A DNA stretch of 45,108 nt from the NCBI RefSeq assembly GCF_005889745.1, contig NZ_VCKZ01000015.1:1-45108 (forward strand), written 5' to 3'. Every line of letters starts with the position of its first letter. The stretch's first letter is position 1. A program made the position numbers and the translations under genes. This DNA comes from Actinomadura geliboluensis (GTDB lineage Bacteria > Actinomycetota > Actinomycetes > Streptosporangiales > Streptosporangiaceae). The notes under the pieces were generated by a model, which ran no database searches, had not been told where the DNA came from, and saw nothing but the letters and a program-made list of their open reading frames with translations. Positions 16,374-23,582 of this stretch are shown piece after piece.

Positions 16374-16456
16374 AAATTCCTCTCAACAGGACATGCGGGT
16401 ATCGGCGCCGGAGCAGAGCTGAAACACCAGCGCCGAAGGGGTGGGCCTCACCCCGC

Positions 16457-17515
16457 TTAGGCGATTGGAATGCAGCGGGTGCGGGCCGGTGAACGCGCCG
16501 GCGGCCGGGTGTGAGCGATGTCGCGGTGTACGGTGGTGAGGGCCGCCTCGGTGTCGGCGGTGGCCAGGTCGGCATTCATATGGGCGCCGGCCAGAGCGCC
16601 AGCTGCTGCCGAGGCGCCGACCTGTGCGGTCAGATCAGTGGCGTTACCGGCCACCCACACGCCGCGCACCTGGGTAGTGCCGGCCATACCGGTGGCGAAG
16701 TGGCGGCCCATCCCGTTGGGCAGGTCCTGCATTGGCAGTCCCAGATCCTCCAGCCCCTCGGTGCGCGCCTGCATGGTGGTCGCGACGGCGAGGACGCGGC
16801 GACGGATGAGCCGACCGTCCGTCAGGCGGACGCCAGCGATACCGCCGCCCTCGGCCGTCACGACTTCGTCGACGGGGGTGTCGACGAGACAGATGTTGCG
16901 GGCGGCGAAGCGCTCCCGGGTGTCCCTGTCAAGGCGGGTACCGCTGGTGAAGTAGACCAGGTTGTCGGTCAACTGGCGGAACAGTATTGCCTGGTGGATG
17001 GAAGTCGGGCCAACCGCAAGGACACCGATGGGCTCGTCGCGTACCTCCCAGCCATGGCAGTAGGGGCAGTGCACCACGCTGTGCCCCCAGTGCTCGGCCA
17101 GCCCGGAAACGTCAGGCAGAACGTCCCGCGAACCTGTGGCGACCAGGAGGCGTCGTGCGCGCAGGGTGCCGCCGTCGGCTAGGGCGACACTGAAGCGCAG
17201 GTCCCCGCCGGCGGACGGATCGGCAGCGGCCTTAACTACCTCACCGCTTTGCACAGTGCCACCGAAGCGGCGAACTTCGTCACGGCCCCGTTCCAGCAGC
17301 TCGGCTGGCGGAGTCCCGTCCAAGCCAAGCAGTCCGTGCACGCCCTCGGCTGGCGCGTTACGCGGGGTGCCGCTGTCGACCACAACGACCGAGCGGCGCG
17401 AACGGGCCAACATCAGCGCGCCGTTCAGCCCGGCAGCGCCGCCGCCGACCACCACGGCGTCAACGGTCTTGCCCGGCAACTCATCACTCCTGTATGCGCT
17501 CTGCGACGCAGGCAT
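16457..17515 (-). CDS. Thioredoxin-reductase-like FAD/NAD(P) oxidoreductase
   Basis: A 352-residue two-domain flavoprotein. VVVGGGAAGLNGALMLARS is the FAD-binding Rossmann motif; VHCPYCHGWEVRD carries a CxxC pair at the position of the redox disulfide of thioredoxin reductases, and IGVLAVGPTS begins the NAD(P) domain; WVAGNATD is the C-terminal FAD motif. The CPYCHGWE wording marks the group often annotated as TrxR-like reductases of unknown substrate. I prefer the ATG at 17515, preceded by AGAAGAGG; an in-frame ATG at 17578 lies in the dyad and lacks such a site. Divergent from the XRE-cupin gene. Confidence 0.88.
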   Translation of the reverse strand: MPASQSAYRSDELPGKTVDAVVVGGGAAGLNGALMLARSRRSVVVVDSGTPRNAPAEGVHGLLGLDGTPPAELLERGRDEVRRFGGTVQSGEVVKAAADPSAGGDLRFSVALADGGTLRARRLLVATGSRDVLPDVSGLAEHWGHSVVHCPYCHGWEVRDEPIGVLAVGPTSIHQAILFRQLTDNLVYFTSGTRLDRDTRERFAARNICLVDTPVDEVVTAEGGGIAGVRLTDGRLIRRRVLAVATTMQARTEGLEDLGLPMQDLPNGMGRHFATGMAGTTQVRGVWVAGNATDLTAQVGASAAAGALAGAHMNADLATADTEAALTTVHRDIAHTRPPARSPARTRCIPIA

Positions 17516-17576
17516 GTCGTCAACCTCTTCTGCTACTTCCCGACTCGTTGTGGGCCGAGCACTAACGACTCTATCC

Positions 17577-17617
17577 ATGCCTTGCTATAAAGGCATACAC
17601 TGTTGCGTATGACGCAA
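17577..17617. promoter_or_regulatory. Two dyads in the flavoprotein/XRE-cupin divergent promoter
   Basis: ATGCCTT (17577-17583) faces AAGGCAT (17590-17596) across GCTATA, and TTGCGT (17603-17608) faces ACGCAA (17612-17617) across ATG, the XRE-cupin start codon itself. Either could be the operator of the divergent regulator; a TATAAA -10-like element sits between the arms of the first. Confidence 0.5.
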
Positions 17618-18202
17618 GACAATGGTGAGCTCGACAGCCTGGTACGCAAACGCATCCGCGCCCTGCGCGTGGCCCAGGGCTGGTCCCTGGAGGAGTTGGC
17701 CGCCCGCGCCAAGGTCAGCCAGTCCACGCTCAGCCGCATCGAGAACGGTCAACGGCGCCTGGCCCTAGACCAACTCGTCACCCTCGCCCGTGCCCTAGAC
17801 ACCTCCCTCGACCAACTCGTCGAGACCGCCACGGATGACGTCGTCTCCAATCCAATGATCGACGGAGCCCACGGGCTGATGCGCTGGCCCATCAAGGCAG
17901 AACCCGGCATGACCGTCCTACGACAGCGCATGACCGCCCCGCCCCCCGACAATCCCTCACGCATGCGCGCCCACCCGGGCCGCGAGTGGTTCGTCGTCCT
18001 GTCCGGCACCGCGATGCTGCTCCTAGGCGACCGGCGCCTCCGGGTTGAGACCAATCAGGCGGCGGAGTTCCCCACGATGCTCCCGCACGCCATCGGCGCC
18101 GAGGGTGGGCCATGCGAGATCCTGGGCATCTTCGACCGCGATGCCCGCCGCGGCCACCAGCGCGGCGAGGACCTTGGGAAAGCGAACCGCTCGGCACCCT
18201 GA
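17609..18202 (+). CDS. XRE-family regulator with C-terminal cupin domain
   Basis: A 197-residue regulator. The N-terminal helix-turn-helix spans about residues 10-65 (RIRALRVAQGWSLEELAARA, then VSQSTLSRIENGQRRLALDQL). A cupin barrel covers the second half (HPGREWFVVLSGTAMLLLGD and AAEFPTMLPHAIGA), usually a small-ligand sensor in this architecture. ATG 17609 is chosen; a TTG at 17603 is the alternative. It is divergent from the TrxR-like flavoprotein and the MFS exporter, which it likely controls. Confidence 0.9.
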   Translation: MTQDNGELDSLVRKRIRALRVAQGWSLEELAARAKVSQSTLSRIENGQRRLALDQLVTLARALDTSLDQLVETATDDVVSNPMIDGAHGLMRWPIKAEPGMTVLRQRMTAPPPDNPSRMRAHPGREWFVVLSGTAMLLLGDRRLRVETNQAAEFPTMLPHAIGAEGGPCEILGIFDRDARRGHQRGEDLGKANRSAP

Positions 18203-18498
18203 TCGTTTGCGTATCGCACAGTCCGGCCGCTCATCGCCTTGCGCATTTCGAAACACGCTGACGCCGGGCGCGGATGACCCGCCCAGAGGCCATAACAAGG
18301 TGTGCATGTGAGGCGACATGGCGCGATGTCGGGGTGTCGTGTGGGCGGGTACCGTAAACTAGCGAACGCGCCCGCGCCCACAGCGAACGCCGGCAACGCT
18401 GAGGGTGCCCCCGAATCAAGGCCGCCCGGCTACACCCGGTGAAGGTTTCCCGGCCACCGCACGAGGTTCTCGGTCAGCTACACCTGGTGAGATTGGCC
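18203..18498. other. Intergenic stretch without a gene
   Basis: No coding sequence is supported here. An imperfect direct repeat, GGCTACACCCGGTGA and AGCTACACCTGGTGA, occurs at about 18427-18441 and 18476-18490. The GC content dips slightly compared with neighbors. Confidence 0.45.
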
Positions 18499-18565
18499 GT
18501 CTCGGCGGCCGCCGAGACGCGAGTACCGTCCGGGCCGGAGGGCCCGGACGGTACTCGCGTCTCGG
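18499..18565. terminator. Long perfect hairpin downstream of protoglobin copy 2, with overlapping palindrome
   Basis: Bases 18512-18536 pair perfectly with 18541-18565, a 25-bp stem with a GGAG loop; the core is GTACCGTCCGGGCC. The 20-bp palindrome GTCTCGGCGGCCGCCGAGAC (18499-18518) overlaps its left foot and could form a competing structure. The hairpin sits 11 bases past the protoglobin stop (minus strand) and probably terminates that transcript. The window's first bases correspond to its right arm, so the same hairpin likely follows copy 1 just outside the window. Confidence 0.75.
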
Positions 18566-18575
18566 TAGGTGTCGG

Positions 18576-19157
18576 TTACCACTTTTCGGGCGAGTAGGGC
18601 CTGAGCCACAGGGCCACCTGCAGCGTGACCGTCTTGAACCACGCCTGGTGCATGCGTTCGACGTCTTCGTCGCTGTGGCCCTTCTTCGCGAGGAACGGGC
18701 GCATGGTCGCCGTGATCGGGTAGATGAAGCCCACCATGTAGCGCAGCGAGATGTGCGGCACGGACGGAGCGTCGTCGGTCCGGTTCTTCTTGTCGAAGGT
18801 GTGCCGCAGCCCGATCTCGTGCGCGTAGGACAGCCACTCGCCGTCGTACGGGCGCCGGCAGCTGTCGAGGATCCACCGGCCGAACCGCCCCCGGACCCGG
18901 GCGAGGTAGTCCTGCAGGACCGCGCCGTCGGGGGTGGCGAAGTAGGCGACGAGGTGCGGGTGCGCCGCCACGAAGCCGTACCAGACGTCCAAGACGTCCT
19001 CGACCTGGTCCTCGAGGACGTCGCCCGCCATGCGGAGGGCTTCCTCGTCGTCGGCGGTGAGCAGCACGGTCGCCTTCAGCTTCTCGAACTCGTCAGGCGT
19101 GACCGGGCTCGGCGGCGTCGAGCCGTAGGTGTATCCGGCCGGCGCTTGTGCGGTCAT
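18576..19157 (-). CDS. Protoglobin, copy 2
   Basis: A 193-residue protoglobin identical to the one at 23-604 except for A instead of T before KKGH near the C-terminus. Proximal histidine H119 is retained in GLRHTFDKKN, together with the conserved RYMVGFIYPITATMRPF helix. The ATG at 19157 follows GGAGGT. It is divergent from the intact MarR gene across the 14-bp inverted repeat, and ends at a very stable hairpin. It may bind O2 or NO and act in gas sensing or detoxification; no output domain is attached. Confidence 0.92.
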   Translation of the reverse strand: MTAQAPAGYTYGSTPPSPVTPDEFEKLKATVLLTADDEEALRMAGDVLEDQVEDVLDVWYGFVAAHPHLVAYFATPDGAVLQDYLARVRGRFGRWILDSCRRPYDGEWLSYAHEIGLRHTFDKKNRTDDAPSVPHISLRYMVGFIYPITATMRPFLAKKGHSDEDVERMHQAWFKTVTLQVALWLRPYSPEKW

Positions 19158-19171
19158 GGATCGGACCTCCA

Positions 19172-19213
19172 TCTATAGGACTCCTTTGAATTTATAGTGA
19201 GGAGTCCTATAGA
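19172..19213. promoter_or_regulatory. Perfect 14-bp inverted repeat, divergent protoglobin/marR operator (copy 2)
   Basis: Identical to the copy at 619-660: TCTATAGGACTCCT at 19172-19185 and its exact complement at 19200-19213. Any regulator made from the intact marR would therefore see the hemA-driving copy equally well. Confidence 0.8.
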
Positions 19214-19828
19214 GTGTCAACCATGGAACGATCGACAGGCGGTCAAGATGTCGCGGGCAAGACGGTCGACGCCATCGACCGGCTGACCGTCGCGTACCGG
19301 GCGTTCAGCCAGCAGGTGGCCGGCGCAGAGGGGCTGAGCCCGCTCCAGCTGCAGGTCCTCACCACGCTCGCGAGCGGCCCGCCGCCCGCCGCACACGTCG
19401 ACGCCCTGCATCGTGAACTGCAGGTTGCCCAGCCGACGGTCAGCGACGCCGTCAAGTCACTCACCCTGAAGGGGCTGGTGTCACGAGAACGCGATCCGGC
19501 CGACCGGCGCAGGCACCGGCTGTCCCTCACCCCGTCCGGCCGCAACACCGCGGACGCCGTCGCCACCCGGCGCGCAGAACTAGTCTCCCTCGTCGACGCA
19601 CTGCCCGCCGACGCGCGCGCGTCCGTCCTGAACGCGCTCCTGCTGCTCATCGCGCACCTGCACAGCGTCGGTGTCATCACCGTGGCCCGTACCTGCCTGA
19701 CCTGCCGCTTTCATGAGGCGGTCGACGGAGGCCACTACTGCTCTCTGCTGAACGCGCGACTCGAGCAGGCTGATCTCCGCGTCGACTGCCCCGAGCACGA
19801 GCCGCCCGTCCCGGCCTGGCCCCGCTGA
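19214..19828 (+). CDS. MarR-family regulator with C-terminal four-cysteine motif (type B)
   Basis: A 204-residue regulator starting at GTG 19214, nine bases after GAGGAG in the operator arm. It has the dimerization helix, the winged helix (LSPLQLQVLTTLA; VAQPTVSDAVKSLTLKGLV; wing RDPADRRRHRLSLT) and a C-terminal cluster TCLTCRFH, GGHYC and VDCPEH: C161-x2-C164-x11-C176-x15-C192, with H167, H174 and H195 nearby. Four cysteines at conserved spacing suggest Zn or Fe-S binding or thiol switching, hence redox or NO sensing (inference). It is divergent from protoglobin and followed by a catalase remnant. The truncated relative at 661 drives hemA. Confidence 0.9.
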   Translation: MSTMERSTGGQDVAGKTVDAIDRLTVAYRAFSQQVAGAEGLSPLQLQVLTTLASGPPPAAHVDALHRELQVAQPTVSDAVKSLTLKGLVSRERDPADRRRHRLSLTPSGRNTADAVATRRAELVSLVDALPADARASVLNALLLLIAHLHSVGVITVARTCLTCRFHEAVDGGHYCSLLNARLEQADLRVDCPEHEPPVPAWPR

Positions 19829-19913
19829 CCCGTGACCGCATTGTTGCGACGTGACACCTGGCGTCCAATTGCAAAATTGATCTTCTTGGGCTCAAGGGGC
19901 GAACCGCCAATGC

Positions 19914-20123
19914 AGGCACTGGCGCAGGAGGCGCACATGGGTCAGGGCCGCTCACTGCTACCGCGTCGGCATCAACGCCGACGACTTGCCCGTGTATCTG
20001 GCGGGCTCCATCTCGCAGGTCTCGCGCGACGACATCATCGAACACGCGATCAACAACTTCCGACAGGCCGACGGGACCTTCGGAGAGCGGCTGGAGGCCG
20101 CCGTCAAGGCCCTGCGCGGCTGA
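19914..20123 (+). pseudogene. katA remnant with two internal deletions
   Basis: GCAGGAGGCGCACATGGGTC at 19925 onward matches the ribosome-binding site and first codons of the intact katA. The sequence then jumps to HCYRVGINADDLPVY (catalase residues about 341-354, just past the heme tyrosine) and, after a second deletion, to [14 protein letters not shown] and the normal end VKALRG. The 5' part is out of frame with the 3' part. It cannot make a catalase. It lies directly behind marR on the same strand, probably the original katA position. Confidence 0.85.
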
Positions 20124-20200
20124 CATCCAGCGCTCCCGATGGCGGCGGGCCGCTCCGAACTGGAGCACCCGCCGCCATCGGTATGCCGCCCAGGCCGATC
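19998..20200 (+). repeat. Inverted-repeat copy of katA 3' end (partner 10592-10794)
   Basis: This segment is the opposite-strand partner of the intact katA 3' end plus terminator. Together the pair forms a long-range inverted repeat about 9.4 kb apart that could invert the intervening DNA by recombination. Confidence 0.85.
20136..20181 (+). terminator. Hairpin after the katA remnant
   Basis: The same 14-bp stem, CCGATGGCGGCGGG with its exact complement, that follows intact katA. It would still terminate transcription coming from marR. Confidence 0.65.
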
Positions 20201-20417
20201 AGTTTCTGGCCGGCCAAACCGAGAACGCGGACACCTCCGTGTAGCTCTTGACGAGTTTGACGCCGACGGCGAGGCGAAAGTGCGAATCAAGGCGTCCGTT
20301 CAGGGGGACGACCTCCTGAGCGGAGATCACAACGTCGCCCCTGGCGATCAGGTTGGGGACAAGAGTGTGCTGTGGATCCTCTCCGCGACAGGCTGGGACT
20401 CCAAGTGCGGAGAGGTG
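20201..20417. other. No recognizable gene
   Basis: Between the katA remnant and the YggS-like gene nothing is recognized. On the minus strand about 20200-20290 reads LDSHFRLAVGVKLVKSYTE, which looks protein-like but is too short and interrupted to assign. Confidence 0.35.
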
Positions 20418-21206
20418 TCAGCAGTGCGGGTCAGGCGGGGCCTGGTCGCCCGGCGCGGCGCCGGGCCAGTAGTGGGCGTCCGAGAGGGGACGGGCGCCGA
20501 AGATCGCCTGGCCGACGCGGACGACCGTGGCGCCCTCCTCGACGGCGGTCTCGTAGTCGCCGGACATCCCCATCGACAGCTCTCCCGGGCCGGCGAGCCC
20601 GAGGTCGCGGGCCTGGTCGCGGAGGCCGCGCAGCAGGCGGAAGCACTCCCGGACCCGCTCGGTGTCCCGGGTGAAGACGGCCAGCGTCATCAAACCCTGG
20701 ACGCGCAATGCCCCGTAGTCTGGCAGCCGCTTCAGGAAACCGATCAGCTCGTCCGGCGGCAGGCCGTACTTGGACTCCTCGGCGGACGTGTTCACCTGCA
20801 CGAAGACGTCCAGGCCCCGGCCGGCGGCCTGGAGCCGGCGGTCCAGGGCCTCGGCGGCGCGCAGGCTGTCGAGGGCCTGGAACTCGGCGGCGAAGGCCGC
20901 GACGTCCTTGGCCTTGTTGGTCTGCAGGTGGCCGATCACCGACCAGGACACGTCCAGGTCGGCGAGGTTCCGCCACTTGCGCTTGGCCTCCTGGACCTTG
21001 TTCTCGCCGAGGACGCGACAGCCCGCCTCGACGGCCAGGCGGATCCGCTCCTCGGGGACGGTCTTGCTCACCGGCAGCAGCCGCACCTCCGCGCCGCTGC
21101 GGCCGGCGCGTTCCGCCGCCGCGTCGATGCGTGCGCGGACCTCGGCGATGTTGCGGGCGAAGTCCGCGACGCTCTCCGCCTGCGGGTACTGGGCTGGACT
21201 ACTCAT
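20418..21206 (-). CDS. YggS/PLPBP-family pyridoxal-phosphate homeostasis protein
   Basis: A 262-residue single-domain PLP-binding TIM-barrel protein. LLPVSKTVPE carries the PLP lysine K48; GENKVQEAKRK, WSVIGHLQTNKAK, QVNTSAEESKYGL and LSMGMSGDYETAVEEGATVVRVG are the family signatures. These proteins buffer PLP and affect amino-acid metabolism but have no known catalytic turnover. The ATG at 21206 follows GAGGAAGG. It is not in an obvious cell-division (sepF-ftsZ) context, where actinobacterial YggS usually sits, so it may be a second copy. Confidence 0.92.
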   Translation of the reverse strand: MSSPAQYPQAESVADFARNIAEVRARIDAAAERAGRSGAEVRLLPVSKTVPEERIRLAVEAGCRVLGENKVQEAKRKWRNLADLDVSWSVIGHLQTNKAKDVAAFAAEFQALDSLRAAEALDRRLQAAGRGLDVFVQVNTSAEESKYGLPPDELIGFLKRLPDYGALRVQGLMTLAVFTRDTERVRECFRLLRGLRDQARDLGLAGPGELSMGMSGDYETAVEEGATVVRVGQAIFGARPLSDAHYWPGAAPGDQAPPDPHC

Positions 21207-21283
21207 CAGGCCTTCCTCTGCTCGATCTCCGCTGGTGCACCGGGGCGCGGCGATGCTTCCACTCCGGCACTCCCACCTCCTGC

Positions 21284-23482
21284 TCATGGTCCACTACGAC
21301 CCGGACGCGCCCGGAACGCCCCACCCGCACGCCCCGTGAAGGCCGCGGGGAACCACCAGTTGGCGCGTCCGGTCAGGCGCATGAGGGCCGGCACCACGAC
21401 GATGCGGATGAGCGTGGCGTCCACGGCGACCGCGACGGCCAAGGCGAAGCCCATCTGCTTGACCTCGACCACATCGGTGATCATGAAGGCGGCGAAGACG
21501 ACGATCATGATCGCGGCGGCGGCGGTGATGACGCCGGCGGTGTGCACGAGGCCGGCGGTCACCGCGGCCCGGTTGTCGCGGGTGCGGGCCCACTCCTCCT
21601 TCATCCGGGAGATGAGGAAGACCTCGTAGTCCATGGACAGGCCGAACAGCACGACGAAGGTGAACAGCGGCAGGTACGCCTGGATGAAGCCCCGGCTGGA
21701 GAAGTCGAGCAGAGACTCGCCGGCACCGTCCTGGAAGACCCAGGTGAGCAGGCCGAACGCGGCGCCCACCGACAGCAGGTTCATCACGATCGCGCTGAGC
21801 GGGAGCAGCAGGCTGCGGAAGGCGAGCAGGAGCAGCACGAACGACAGGCCGAGCACGGTGCCGAGGACCCACGGCGTGGCGCGGTCGACCTCGTCGACGA
21901 CGTCGACGGTCTGCGCGGTGAGGCCGCCGACGACGACCTCGGGCCCGCCCGGCGGCGTCGCTTCGGGGACGGCCGTCCCGCGGATCCAGCGGACCAGTTC
22001 GATGGCCGCCGGGGAGTCGGCGGCGTCCTCGGCGAACACCGTGAGGACGGCGTCGTTCTCCTGGACGACCTGCGCGACGCGGGGATGCGCGCTCAGCCGC
22101 TCACCCAGGCGCTTGAGCCCGGCCCCGTCCGGCGCGGCCGGGCGCTGGGTCGCCACCACCTGGATCGGGGTGGCGGCGCCCGGCGCGAACTTCCCGGAGA
22201 CGAGCTCGTAGCCGCGTCCGGCCGGGGAGTCGGCGACGGCCGACGCGCCGACGTCGAAGCCCAGCCTCAGCCCGGTCATCGGCGCGGCGGCCAGCAGCAG
22301 GACCAGCGTGGCGGCGCCGCCGATGAGCACCGGACGGCGCATGACGAGGTCCGTCCAGCGCCGCCAGAGCGCACCGGTGCCCCCGCCGGCCGCCCGGCGC
22401 ATCCCGGGGACGGCCAGCCGGTTGATCCGCTCGCCCAGCAGGGCCAGGACGGCGGGCAGCAGGGTGACGGTGATCGCGAGCATCACCGCGACCGCGACCA
22501 TGACGCCGAGCGCCATGGTGCGGAACACCGGGGCCCGCACCAGCAGCAGCCCGGCCACCGAGATCAGGACGGTCGAGCCGGAGAACAGCACGGCCTTGCC
22601 CGCGGTCGCCATGGTCGAGCCGACGGTGTCGGCGATCGGACGGCCGGGGTGCGCGGCGAGTTCGGCGCGCTGGCGGGTGACGGCGAACAGGCAGTAGTCG
22701 ATGCCGAGCGCCAGCCCGATCATGGTGACGACGGCCTGGACGAACACATCGAAGCTGGTCAGGTAACTGGCCGCGCCGAGCACGCCGAACGCGGTCACCA
22801 GCGCCGCGATTCCGGCCAGGAGCGGCAGCCCGGCCGCCACCAGCGAGCCGAACGCGATGATCAGCACCAGCAGCGCGATGGGCAGCCCGATCGACTCGGC
22901 GCGGGCCAGGTCGCGGTCCTCCTGCTCTACGACGGCGGCGTTCAGCGGGCTGGAGCCGGTCACGTAGACGGCGACGTCGCCGGTGGCGGCGGCGTCCATC
23001 GCGTCCTGGAGCGCGGGGGCGGTCTTCTGCCGCTCGCGCTCGTCGCCCGTCAGCCCGGCGACGGCCAGCGCGGTGCGCCCGTCGGCGGAGATCAGCCCGG
23101 CGGCGTCCCCGCCGTCATAGGGGCCCTGGACCCGCGCGACGCCGGGCTGCCGGCGCAGTTCCGCCAGCCCGCGCTCGACCGCACCGCGCACCCGCGGCTC
23201 GGTCACCGGTCGGGACGCCGAGTCGAAGACGACCACCAGGTCCTCGGTCACCCCGCCGCCGAACCGCTCGCTCAGCAGCCGCTCGGCGCGCGCCGACTGC
23301 GACCCGTCCACCGCCAGCGACGACCCGGTCAGGGTGTCGGTGAAGCGCGGCACCAGCGCCCCGGCAACGCCGAGGACCAGGACCCAGACGGCGATCACCC
23401 GCCACGCCCGGCGCCCGCACCATCGGCCCAGGCGGTACAGCGGTGTGCGCTCCAGCGCGCCTTCTCGGGGGGTCGCCACCAC
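21284..23482 (-). CDS. MMPL/RND-family exporter
   Basis: A 732-residue transporter with two halves of six membrane helices, each following one helix and a large extracytoplasmic loop. GLALGIDYCLFAVTR in the first half and LFGLSMDYEVFLISR in the second contain the paired Asp-Tyr residues of the MMPL proton relay. The family exports lipids, pigments or drugs. The GTG at 23482 is chosen because GAGAGGA precedes it and a longer frame runs through the operator and into the divergent gene's leader. Its N-terminus is LYRLGRWCGRRAWRVIAVW, typical for the family. The divergent TetR gene probably represses it. Confidence 0.9.
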   Translation of the reverse strand: MVATPREGALERTPLYRLGRWCGRRAWRVIAVWVLVLGVAGALVPRFTDTLTGSSLAVDGSQSARAERLLSERFGGGVTEDLVVVFDSASRPVTEPRVRGAVERGLAELRRQPGVARVQGPYDGGDAAGLISADGRTALAVAGLTGDERERQKTAPALQDAMDAAATGDVAVYVTGSSPLNAAVVEQEDRDLARAESIGLPIALLVLIIAFGSLVAAGLPLLAGIAALVTAFGVLGAASYLTSFDVFVQAVVTMIGLALGIDYCLFAVTRQRAELAAHPGRPIADTVGSTMATAGKAVLFSGSTVLISVAGLLLVRAPVFRTMALGVMVAVAVMLAITVTLLPAVLALLGERINRLAVPGMRRAAGGGTGALWRRWTDLVMRRPVLIGGAATLVLLLAAAPMTGLRLGFDVGASAVADSPAGRGYELVSGKFAPGAATPIQVVATQRPAAPDGAGLKRLGERLSAHPRVAQVVQENDAVLTVFAEDAADSPAAIELVRWIRGTAVPEATPPGGPEVVVGGLTAQTVDVVDEVDRATPWVLGTVLGLSFVLLLLAFRSLLLPLSAIVMNLLSVGAAFGLLTWVFQDGAGESLLDFSSRGFIQAYLPLFTFVVLFGLSMDYEVFLISRMKEEWARTRDNRAAVTAGLVHTAGVITAAAAIMIVVFAAFMITDVVEVKQMGFALAVAVAVDATLIRIVVVPALMRLTGRANWWFPAAFTGRAGGAFRARPGRSGP

Positions 23483-23492
23483 GGATCCTCTC

Positions 23493-23549
23493 TCTAGACT
23501 GACTGGTCGGTCGAGTGCACCGTACTGTAAACCGACTGGCCGGTCTAGA
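23493..23549. promoter_or_regulatory. TetR-type inverted repeats in MMPL/tetR gap
   Basis: TCTAGACTGACTGGTCGG (23493-23510) faces CCGACTGGCCGGTCTAGA (23532-23549). The arms match at TCTAGAC and GTCGG with a few mismatches in between. Each arm also holds the near-repeat GACTGG(T/C)CGGTC. They lie over both divergent promoters. Confidence 0.65.
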
Positions 23550-23582
23550 GCTAGAGTGAGGGCTCTCCGGAGAGGGAGGACC

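Larger units (their letters stand above)
18554..19398. repeat. Right copy of 845-bp direct repeat (protoglobin + 5' marR)
   Basis: Same orientation as 1-845, offset exactly 18553. Here the marR gene continues intact past 19398, so this copy is the parental-looking arrangement and the left copy the truncated one. Recombination between the two copies would excise or duplicate a unit of 18,553 bases containing hemA, hemC, katA and both regulatory modules. Confidence 0.95.

Noticed and set aside
18427-18490. CTACACC(C/T)GGTGA pair as the start of a CRISPR or iteron array
   Set aside because: Only two imperfect copies 49 bases apart, no third unit and no associated genes.
1-19398. Composite transposon or integrative element
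   Set aside because: The direct repeats are host-type genes, not insertion sequences; no integrase, attachment site, tRNA target or target-site duplication was seen.
20708-23497. Very long plus-strand open frame opposite the MMPL gene (about 930 codons)
   Set aside because: Its protein is Arg/Gly/His-rich low-complexity sequence of the kind produced by reading GC-rich genes on the wrong strand; the minus-strand MMPL protein has real motifs and helices.
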